From Porphyrobacter sp. (GTDB lineage Bacteria > Pseudomonadota > Alphaproteobacteria > Sphingomonadales > Sphingomonadaceae), in NCBI GenBank assembly GCA_017744315.1, contig JAGIBN010000015.1, positions 1-50,285 on the forward strand: 50,285 bases of DNA, in the 5' to 3' direction. Shown here piece after piece: positions 39,212 through 46,503 of the stretch. The stretch's first letter is position 1. The number at the start of each line of letters is the position of its first letter. A program made the position numbers and the translations under genes. The notes beneath the pieces were generated by a model, which ran no database searches, was not told the DNA's origin, and saw only the letters and a program-made list of their open reading frames with translations.

Positions 39212-42091
39212 ATGGGAAGAGGAATTATAGCGCTAACATTGCTCGCCTGCTGCTGGCCTCTCTCCGCTGAGGCGGGCGAGGTGCGGCAGATCCCCCACGG
39301 CATGGAGGTGACGACCGACAGCGGCGAGACAGTGCGCGTCCTCGCCTATTCCGACGGCACGTTCCGCGTCACGGTGGCGGACGATCCCTCGGCAGCGCTG
39401 CCGAGCGTGATGGTGGTGCGCGAGGCCGATGGCGAGCCCTGGTTCGACAGCGATGCCCGGACCGCCAGCCTCGCCATGCCGCAAGCCACTGCGCTCGTCG
39501 GCCTCACCGACGGACGGCTGACGGTGTATGATCCTGCGGGCCATCTGCTGCTCGACGAATATGCGCCGGCACGGAAACTTCAGCCGGTCACCCTCGAAGG
39601 CCAGCCCTGGCTCGCCACTCGCGTGCAATTCAATCGCGGCACCGAAGAGGGCCTTTACGGCCTCGGGCAGCACCAGAACCGGCAGATGAACTACAATGGC
39701 GAGGACGTCGAACTCGCCCAGCACAACATGGCGATTGCGGTGCCTTACCTGCTCTCGACCAGGGGCTACGGCATCCTGTGGGACAATGCCTCGATCACGC
39801 GGGTGGGTGATCCGGAGCCATACAGGCTGTTCGAAGTCGACCCGGGCCAAGGGTTCAGCTTCTGCGAGCGCTGCCAGGGGTCGATCAAGACTACTCCCAC
39901 TCCGGGGTGGATGGCCTTCTATTTTCTGGGCGATCGGATGGTCGAACAGCGGGACGAAGACGCCATCAACTACCAGTACATCCGCGACCAGTCGAAGTGG
40001 CCCAAAGAGGCCCTGGCAGCGACCCAAGCTGCGACGACCGGGCAGAACACTCAAGGCAACGCGGTCCAGGCCCAGCGCGTCGTCTGGACCGGTACCTACA
40101 CACCCAAGGCCAGCGGCACTCACAAGTTCCGGCTCTATTCCTCCAGCTATGCGAAGGTCTTCGCCAACGACAAGGAAGTCCTCAACCGCTGGCGGCAGAA
40201 CTGGAACCCCTGGTACCACAACTTCGAACTCGACCTCGAAGCCGGCAAGGCCGTCAACCTGCGCGTCGAGTGGGAGCCCAACCAGGGGTACATCGCCCTG
40301 TTCCACGCCGATCCGCTTCGGCCCGAGGACCGTCACTCGGTCAGCTTCGCCTCCGACGCGGGGAAGGCCATCGACTACTACGTCGTGCCGGGCGCCAGCA
40401 TGGACGAACTCGTCGCGGGCTATCGCCGGCTGACCGGCAAGGCGCCGATGATGCCGCGCTGGGCCTATGGCTTCTGGCAATCGCGCCAGCGCTACGAGAC
40501 GCAGGAGCAGTTGCTCGGCGTCCTACGCCAGTATCGCGAGGCCAGGATCCCGATCGACGCGATCGTGCAGGACTGGTTCTACTGGCCCGAGGATCAGTGG
40601 GGCAGCCATACCTTCGATCCGAAGCGTTTCCCTGATCCGCAAGCGCTGGTCGATCAGGTTCACGATCTCGACGCCCGGATCATGATTTCGGTCTGGCCCA
40701 AGTTCTATCCCGACACGGCCAACGGCAAGGAACTGGCGGCGAGCAACTTCCTCTACCAGCGTCCGCTCGATGCGGGGCAAAAGGACTGGGTCGGCCCCGG
40801 CTACCTCAACACCTTCTACGATCCCTACACCCCGGAAGCGCGCGCGATCTACTTCCGCCAGATGCGCGAGGCGCTAGTCGACAAGGGGTTCGACGCCTGG
40901 TGGATGGATGCGACCGAGCCGGACTGGCACTCCAACCTTTCGGTCGAGGAACGCGCCTTCCAGATGACCTCTCCCGCAACGGGCGTCCCGGGTGCGGCGA
41001 TCTTCAACGCCTATCCCTTGGTCCATGCCGAAGGCGTCGCCGAGGGACTGAGGTCGGCGCAGCCAGACCGGCGCCCGTTCATCCTCACCCGCAGCGGCTT
41101 CGGCGGCATCCAGCGCGCTTCCGCCGCACTGTGGTCGGGCGATGTCGCGGCGCGGTGGGACGACTTGCGCGATCAGATTAGTGCCGGTGCCAATCTCTCG
41201 ATCTCCGGCATTCCCAACTGGACGCACGACATCGGCGGCTTCGCGCTGGAAGAGCGCTTCTCCAAGGAGCAGCCCGAAGCTCTGCCCGAATGGCGCGAGC
41301 TCTACTTGCGCTGGTTCCAGTTCGGCGCCTTCAGCCCGCTGTTCCGCAGCCACGGCGAGTACCCGTTCCGCGAGACCCCGATCATCGCGAAGGACGATCC
41401 GGCCATGCTGGAGGGGCTCACATATTACCACCATCTGCGCTACCGGCTGCTGCCCTATATCTACACGCTCGCCGCCGGGACCTGGTTCGAAGACGGCACG
41501 ATCATGCGGCCGCTGGTGATGGACTTCGCCGCGGACAGGCGCGCGTGGAATGTCGACGACGAATACCTGTTCGGCCCGGCCCTGCTGGTCGCTCCGGTCA
41601 GCGAGTTCAAGGCGCGCGAGCGCAACGTCTACCTTCCTGCGGGTGCCGACTGGTTCGAAGCGGAAAGCGGGCAGCGGCTGGCAGGCGGGAAAGAGGTCAC
41701 CGCCTCGGCAACCCGCGAACGAATGCCGCTATTCGTGAAGGCCGGCTCGATCGTGCCGATGGGAGGCGATGTCCAATGGACTGGCGAGGACCCGCAGGGA
41801 CCGTTGACGATTCATGTCTTTCCCGGAGCCGACGGCGCCTTCACGCTCTACGAGGATCAAGGTGAGGACATGGGCTATGCCCGCGGGGAGTTCGTCCGGA
41901 TCCCGTTTTCCTGGGACGACGCTTCACGCAAGCTGACGATCGGTGCGCGGGTGGGGCGCTTTCCGGGGATGGCGAACACTCGCCGCATCGGGGTGGTCGT
42001 GCATGGGGACGGCCAGTCGGGACCGGTTTTCGCCCGCGAGGCCGCGCGGTGGGTGACGTATGATGGCGCGGCCATGGAGTTGGCGTTCTAA
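39212..42091 (+). CDS. GH31 glycosidase with an inserted PA14 domain, exported
   Basis: 959 residues. The signal peptide is MGRGIIALTLLACCWPLSAEA. After the N-terminal beta-sandwich, residues about 250-375 form a PA14 domain (RVVWTGTYTPKASGTHKFRL, VNLRVEWEPNQGYIAL). The catalytic barrel has the nucleophile Asp566 in WMDATEPD and the acid/base Asp644 in LWSGDVAARW. This arrangement matches alpha-xylosidases such as Cellvibrio Xyl31A, which act on xyloglucan oligosaccharides; alpha-glucosidase is the alternative. A LacI-type palindrome lies inside its signal-peptide codons. The ribosome site is weak (AAGGC, 11 bases away). Confidence 0.9.
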   Translation: MGRGIIALTLLACCWPLSAEAGEVRQIPHGMEVTTDSGETVRVLAYSDGTFRVTVADDPSAALPSVMVVREADGEPWFDSDARTASLAMPQATALVGLTDGRLTVYDPAGHLLLDEYAPARKLQPVTLEGQPWLATRVQFNRGTEEGLYGLGQHQNRQMNYNGEDVELAQHNMAIAVPYLLSTRGYGILWDNASITRVGDPEPYRLFEVDPGQGFSFCERCQGSIKTTPTPGWMAFYFLGDRMVEQRDEDAINYQYIRDQSKWPKEALAATQAATTGQNTQGNAVQAQRVVWTGTYTPKASGTHKFRLYSSSYAKVFANDKEVLNRWRQNWNPWYHNFELDLEAGKAVNLRVEWEPNQGYIALFHADPLRPEDRHSVSFASDAGKAIDYYVVPGASMDELVAGYRRLTGKAPMMPRWAYGFWQSRQRYETQEQLLGVLRQYREARIPIDAIVQDWFYWPEDQWGSHTFDPKRFPDPQALVDQVHDLDARIMISVWPKFYPDTANGKELAASNFLYQRPLDAGQKDWVGPGYLNTFYDPYTPEARAIYFRQMREALVDKGFDAWWMDATEPDWHSNLSVEERAFQMTSPATGVPGAAIFNAYPLVHAEGVAEGLRSAQPDRRPFILTRSGFGGIQRASAALWSGDVAARWDDLRDQISAGANLSISGIPNWTHDIGGFALEERFSKEQPEALPEWRELYLRWFQFGAFSPLFRSHGEYPFRETPIIAKDDPAMLEGLTYYHHLRYRLLPYIYTLAAGTWFEDGTIMRPLVMDFAADRRAWNVDDEYLFGPALLVAPVSEFKARERNVYLPAGADWFEAESGQRLAGGKEVTASATRERMPLFVKAGSIVPMGGDVQWTGEDPQGPLTIHVFPGADGAFTLYEDQGEDMGYARGEFVRIPFSWDDASRKLTIGARVGRFPGMANTRRIGVVVHGDGQSGPVFAREAARWVTYDGAAMELAF
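39226..39237. promoter_or_regulatory. LacI-type operator within the GH31 signal-peptide codons
   Basis: TATAGCGCTAAC matches the perfect site in 10 of 12 bases and is followed by ATT, as at other sites. It covers codons 5-9 of the GH31 gene and lies 59 bases from the divergent GH5 start. Repressor bound here could block both promoters. Confidence 0.58.
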
Positions 42092-42225
42092 ATCCTCCCC
42101 GAGCTTGCTCGGGGAGGGGGACCATCCGTGTAGCGGATGGTGGAGGGGGATGGCGGAGCGCCGATACCCCTCCGTCACGCGCTTTCAGCGCGCGCCACCT
42201 CCCCGAGACAAGCTCGGGGAGGATT
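42091..42225. repeat. Extragenic palindromic repeat R3 (135 bp)
   Basis: Perfect 13-base ends AATCCTCCCCGAG / CTCGGGGAGGATT, an inner hairpin CCGAGC-TTG-CTCGG and CATCCG-TGTAG-CGGATG, and the same general order as R1 and R2 with different sub-stems. It starts on the last base of the GH31 stop codon and ends 14 bases before the convergent JmjC gene, so it again separates converging units. Confidence 0.82.
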
Positions 42226-42239
42226 TCGCTACACGGCAA

Positions 42240-43253
42240 TCACCCCACAAAAATCTGCCGCAGCATCTGGCGCATCTGTTTGAACAGCCTCGGGCTCGCG
42301 GGGCTCATGATGCCCCTGGCATGGTCGGGCAGGTGAGCGGCGGGGTCGCTGTCGCTGAAGATGTAATGGTCGAACATCATGCGCCACACGCGGCGCTCGT
42401 CTGCGGGCAGGTGGCGGTAGGCCAGCATCGCGTGGAGCAGGGCGTCGTAGCCGCCGCCGGTGCCCTCGGGGGCCTCGTTCCACCAGTAGTTGACGAGGAT
42501 GCTGACCGGCTCGAGCGCCTCGACCCCGTGCCACCAGGCGTAGGGCAGGTAGAGGGCGTCGCCGGGTTCGAGCGTTGCCTGCTGCGCGTGACTCCAGGCT
42601 TCTGCGTAGCGCGGGTAGCGGTCGAGATCGGGCGCCAGCGGGTCGACCATCGAGACCGGGGTGCCTGCCGGGGTCAGTTCGAAGGGGCCGGGATAGAGGT
42701 TGGGCAGCTGATCGGGCGGAAACACAGTGAACCGTCGGCGCCCGGCGAGGCACACGCCGATGTTTTCCATCAGGTCGTAGTGCGGGGCCACGCGGACGCG
42801 GTTGCCGATCCAGATGCGCGGCACGACTTGCGGCAGGAGTGGCATCGGGTTGGCCTCGACGAACCCCGGCAGCAGGTTGGGGAGCGTCTCCGACTGGACG
42901 GCGATGGCGCTGGGCCGATCCTCCTCCGACAGCTTCAGGAGCTCGCCAAGAAAGCGCGCCAGCGATCCGTGGTGGGCGGTGAAATTGAGCCCGCTCATGT
43001 CGGCGTTGTAAAAGAAGCGCCCCTCGTGCTCCGAAGGCGCCATGATCCCGGAGACCGGGCGGGCCGGGCCGAAGCGGAGCAGGTATTCGAGAATGTCGCG
43101 GTTTCCCTGCCGCGCGCTGACGACGCCGGGCCAGTCGGCCGCGAGATCGCGCATCACCACCGGCTGGCCGGCCGGGCGGATTTCCTCGTGGAAGCGGGCG
43201 TAGTCGACGGGGCCGATCGTCTCTGTGATCGGCCGCGGAGGGGGCAAGGTCAT
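42240..43253 (-). CDS. JmjC/cupin-8 domain protein, probable Fe(II)-dependent oxygenase
   Basis: 337 residues from an ATG that overlaps the halogenase stop (ATGA). The double-stranded beta-helix has the metal triad: His158 and Asp160 in VAPHYD, and His242 in YAWWHGVE, and GDALYLPYAWWH is the typical C-terminal strand. Members hydroxylate proteins or small molecules using 2-oxoglutarate. Cupin-8 genes next to halogenase-like genes and TonB receptors are seen in many Caulobacterales and sphingomonads, but no function has been shown to my knowledge. It is the third gene of the halogenase-halogenase-cupin operon. Confidence 0.85.
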   Translation of the reverse strand: MTLPPPRPITETIGPVDYARFHEEIRPAGQPVVMRDLAADWPGVVSARQGNRDILEYLLRFGPARPVSGIMAPSEHEGRFFYNADMSGLNFTAHHGSLARFLGELLKLSEEDRPSAIAVQSETLPNLLPGFVEANPMPLLPQVVPRIWIGNRVRVAPHYDLMENIGVCLAGRRRFTVFPPDQLPNLYPGPFELTPAGTPVSMVDPLAPDLDRYPRYAEAWSHAQQATLEPGDALYLPYAWWHGVEALEPVSILVNYWWNEAPEGTGGGYDALLHAMLAYRHLPADERRVWRMMFDHYIFSDSDPAAHLPDHARGIMSPASPRLFKQMRQMLRQIFVG

Positions 43254-44785
43254 GCGGTCAGCCGCAGGGCCGGATCGATTGCGCCGCCGTTCGCTTCGAG
43301 GAATTCCTCCTGCGTCGGCATCTGCTCGACGGTGCGAGCGACGGTGCCGCGGATCGAGGCGAGACGCTTCAGCGTCTCCGCGTCGGACAGCAAGTCGGCC
43401 GCGGGATGATAACCGCCGGCGACGATGCCCTGGCCGACTAGCACGGCTTCCCAGCTGGTTTCGGTGAACAGCTCGTTGTGTTCGCGGAACACCCGGCCGG
43501 AAGAGCGGAACATCGCCAGCTTTTCCGCCAGGCCTTCGGGCGGGTCGATGTTGCGGCAATAGTTCCAGTATTCGGAATCGTCGCGCTCGGTGGCGTTGTA
43601 GTGGAGCACCAGGAAGTCGCGGATGTCGATATATTCCTGCTGCGTCATCTGGTTGTAGCGCTCGATCTCCCGCTGCTTGAATTCGCGCGTCGGGAACAGC
43701 GTCATCAGCCGCGCGATGCCCGACTGGACGAGGTGGATGCTGGTCGACTCGAGCGGCTCCAGGAACCCGCCGGCAAGCCCGAGCGCGACAACGTTCTTCT
43801 CCCACGCCTTGGCCCGGTGGCCGGCGAGGAAGCGCAACTGGTTGGGGCTGGCGAGCGGCTCTCCCTCAAGGTTGGCGAGGAGCACGGAAGTCGCTTCGTC
43901 ATCGCTGATGTGGGCGGAGGAGTAGACGTGGCCGTTGCCGACGCGGTGTTGCAGCGGGATGTTCCATTGCCATCCGCAGGTGCGCGCGGTCGCGCGGGTG
44001 ATGGGCTTTCGATTGGGTCCAAGGGTGCAGGGGATCGCAACGGCCCGGTCGTTGGGCAGCCACTTGCTCCAGTCGACGAAGGGAACGCCGAGCGTCTGCC
44101 CGAGCAGCAGCGAGCGGAAGCCCGAGCAGTCGATGAACAGGTCACCCTCGACGCGCGCTCCGCTCTCCAGCTTGAGGGCGGTGATAAAGCCGCTTTCCGG
44201 GTGCTGCTCGACCTCGACGATCCGGCCCTCGATGCGATTGACGCCCTGGCGCTCCGACCGGCCGCGCAAGTAGCGGGCATAGCGGCCGGCATCGAACTGG
44301 AAGGCATAGCCGAGCCGCGAGAGCGGCGACTTGGGCTGGTTGGGAGCGGGCGGAAGGTATTTGTTCGACTGCGCCGCCATCGCCGCGATCGAGTATTCGT
44401 CGAGCTCGCTGGTATCCCCGGCAAGGCGGCCCTTGAGCCAGTGGTGGTGGAACTCCACCCCCATCATGTCGAGGCCGTAGAACCCGAACGGGTGGATGTA
44501 CTTGTGGCCGATGCGCGTCCAGTCGACGAACTCGATGCCCAGTTTGTAGGTCGCATGCGTCTCGCGCATGAACTCCATCTCGTCGATGCCGAGCATGGCG
44601 TTGAACAGGCAGATCTGCGGGATCGTCGCCTCGCCCACGCCGACGGTGCCGATCGCCTCGCTTTCGACGAGGTCGATCGAGAAGCCGGGCAAATTGCCCA
44701 TGATCTTGGAGATGGCGGCGGCGGCCATCCATCCGGCGGTCCCGCCGCCGACGATGACGAGCTTGCGGATGCTGTCGGGGTTCAT
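43250..44785 (-). CDS. Flavin-dependent tryptophan-halogenase family protein, copy 2
   Basis: 511 residues. GGGTAGW is at 13-19, Lys81 in ATYKLGIEF, WQWNIP in the middle and LEPLESTSI with the conserved Glu; all catalytic motifs are present. It is coupled at both ends by ATGA overlaps (with copy 3 upstream and the JmjC gene downstream), so the three proteins are made together. The region between the flavin domain and the WxWxIP motif is less like copies 1 and 3, which suggests distinct acceptors. Confidence 0.87.
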   Translation of the reverse strand: MNPDSIRKLVIVGGGTAGWMAAAAISKIMGNLPGFSIDLVESEAIGTVGVGEATIPQICLFNAMLGIDEMEFMRETHATYKLGIEFVDWTRIGHKYIHPFGFYGLDMMGVEFHHHWLKGRLAGDTSELDEYSIAAMAAQSNKYLPPAPNQPKSPLSRLGYAFQFDAGRYARYLRGRSERQGVNRIEGRIVEVEQHPESGFITALKLESGARVEGDLFIDCSGFRSLLLGQTLGVPFVDWSKWLPNDRAVAIPCTLGPNRKPITRATARTCGWQWNIPLQHRVGNGHVYSSAHISDDEATSVLLANLEGEPLASPNQLRFLAGHRAKAWEKNVVALGLAGGFLEPLESTSIHLVQSGIARLMTLFPTREFKQREIERYNQMTQQEYIDIRDFLVLHYNATERDDSEYWNYCRNIDPPEGLAEKLAMFRSSGRVFREHNELFTETSWEAVLVGQGIVAGGYHPAADLLSDAETLKRLASIRGTVARTVEQMPTQEEFLEANGGAIDPALRLTA

Positions 44786-46347
44786 TTCGCGCCTGCCATT
44801 TGCGGCCGAACGTCGGACGCCGCCCAGGCACCGGCGGCGCGCAGGAACTCCTCCTGCGTCGGCAAGGCCATGGCGGCCTGGCGATACCGTTCGCGCATGT
44901 CCCTGAGGGCGGCGGCGACCTTGGCTTCGTCGAGCGTGTCGACGATCGGGTCATAGTGGTCGGGCCAGATGTTCTGCCCGAGCAGGACCGCTACCCAGCT
45001 GGTCAGCCCGAACAGCTCCGCCCCTTCGCGGAACACGCGCCCGTGCAGGCGCCAGAGTTCCAGCTTGCGGGTCAGCGCCTCGGGCACGCTCATGTCGCGC
45101 ACGTGGCGCCAGAACGGCGTGTCGTCGCGCTGGGTGGCCTTGTAGTGGAGGATGATGAAGTCGCGGATGTCCTCGTAAAGGTCTTTCATCCCACGATTGT
45201 ATTCGTCGCGTTCGAGCGGGCTGATCTGGCGATCGGGGAACAGCGCCAGCAAGCGCTGGATGCCATTCTGGATCAGGTGGATGCTGGTCGATTCGAGTGG
45301 CTCGAGGAACCCGGACGAAAGGCCCAGCGCGATCACGTTGTGGCTCCACGATTGCTCGCGCCGGCCGGTGGTGAAGCGGATCACCCGGCGGTCGGCGAAA
45401 GGCTCACCCTCCAGGTTGGCCATGAGGATGCGCTCGGCCTCCTCGTCGTCCATGAAGGCGCTGCAATAGACGTGGCCGTTGCCGGTGCGGTGCTGCAGCG
45501 GGATGCGCCATTGCCAGCCAGCGGTGTGCGCGGTTGAGCGGGTGTAGGGCGCGGGCGAGCCGACGTTAGCGGTCGGCACGGGGATCGCGCGATCGACCGG
45601 CAGCCACTGGCTCCAGTCCTCGTACCCGACGCCAAGCGTTTCGCCGATCAGCAAGGCCCGGAAGCCCGAGCAGTCGATGAACAGGTCGCCCTCGATTTGC
45701 TCGCCGCTTTCCAGTTCGACCGAGATCACGTCGCCGCTCTCGCCATCGCGATGGACCTGGACGATGCGGCCTTCGTGCCGACGCACGCGCTGCTTCTCCG
45801 CCTGCACCCGCAAGAACCGCGCATAGAGCGTCGCGTCGAAGTGGAAGGCGTAGAGCATTTCCGAGACGGGCGGGCGAGAGGCCTGCGAGGGGCGCCCGAA
45901 CCGGCCGTTCGCGGCCGCCATCGCGCTCATGCAATAGTCGGAGATATAACCGGGATCGCTGCGGCCCTGCTCCCTCAGCCAGAGCTGGTGGAAGTTGATG
46001 CCGTGCAGTTCCTGCCCGAAGAATCCGAAGGGGTGGAAATAGCGATCGCCCTGCCGCCCCCAGTTCACGAACTCGATGCCGAGCTTGATCGTGCCCTGGG
46101 TCTCGCGGAGAAATTCGTTCTCGTTGATGTCGAGCATGCGATTGAAGTTGAGGATCGGCGGAATCGTCGCCTCGCCGACACCGATCGTGCCGATCGCGTC
46201 CGATTCGATCAGGTGGACTTGCCGCCGTCCGTTGTCGAGGAAACGGGACAGGGCCGCCGCGGCCATCCATCCTGCCGTGCCACCGCCGACAATGACGATT
46301 CGTTCGACCTCACGTGCTCCGATTTTCGAGCTACCGCTACCATCCAT
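44782..46347 (-). CDS. Flavin-dependent tryptophan-halogenase family protein, copy 3
   Basis: 521 residues. GGGTAGW is at 21-27, Lys88 in GTIKLGIEF, WQWRIP and LEPLESTSI with the conserved Glu, so it looks catalytically competent. The start at 46347 lies about ten bases beyond a near-perfect GGAGGTGA ribosome site. First gene of the minus-strand operon divergent from the large TonB receptor; the 156-base intergenic region holds a LacI-type palindrome nearer the receptor. Confidence 0.87.
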   Translation of the reverse strand: MDGSGSSKIGAREVERIVIVGGGTAGWMAAAALSRFLDNGRRQVHLIESDAIGTIGVGEATIPPILNFNRMLDINENEFLRETQGTIKLGIEFVNWGRQGDRYFHPFGFFGQELHGINFHQLWLREQGRSDPGYISDYCMSAMAAANGRFGRPSQASRPPVSEMLYAFHFDATLYARFLRVQAEKQRVRRHEGRIVQVHRDGESGDVISVELESGEQIEGDLFIDCSGFRALLIGETLGVGYEDWSQWLPVDRAIPVPTANVGSPAPYTRSTAHTAGWQWRIPLQHRTGNGHVYCSAFMDDEEAERILMANLEGEPFADRRVIRFTTGRREQSWSHNVIALGLSSGFLEPLESTSIHLIQNGIQRLLALFPDRQISPLERDEYNRGMKDLYEDIRDFIILHYKATQRDDTPFWRHVRDMSVPEALTRKLELWRLHGRVFREGAELFGLTSWVAVLLGQNIWPDHYDPIVDTLDEAKVAAALRDMRERYRQAAMALPTQEEFLRAAGAWAASDVRPQMAGAK

Positions 46348-46473
46348 GGTGACGCAATCACCTCCCCCGGCGATCCTCTATTTTGAGTTTTACCTGCCGT
46401 TTTTATGCCCACTTGCCAAGTACTACGGACAAAGTTATCGTGAAACCCAATAGACGCACCGACAAATAATAAT

Positions 46474-46485
46474 GGTAGCGCTAAC
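46474..46485. promoter_or_regulatory. LacI-type operator before the large TonB receptor
   Basis: GGTAGCGCTAAC followed by ATA; 11 of 12 bases agree with the perfect site. It lies 18 bases before the GTG start of the receptor, so the transcript must start near or upstream of it. It is 126 bases from the halogenase copy 3 start and may control both directions. Confidence 0.65.
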
Positions 46486-46503
46486 ATAGGGGAGGGTAGG
46501 GGC

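Noticed and set aside
39239..39241. TTG at codon 10 as alternative start of the GH31 gene, which would place the operator upstream
   Set aside because: It would leave a signal peptide without its positively charged start; the ATG at 39212 gives a standard one.
42240..43805. Extended start for the JmjC protein at 43805
   Set aside because: The added 184 residues are the wrong frame of halogenase copy 2; the ATGA overlap at 43253 gives a normal cupin-8 protein.
46332..46345. GGTAGCGGTAGC on the minus strand at the start of halogenase copy 3, similar to the LacI-type operator
   Set aside because: Only about 8 of 12 bases agree and the dyad symmetry is lost; the Gly-Ser codons of the N-terminus explain the repeat.
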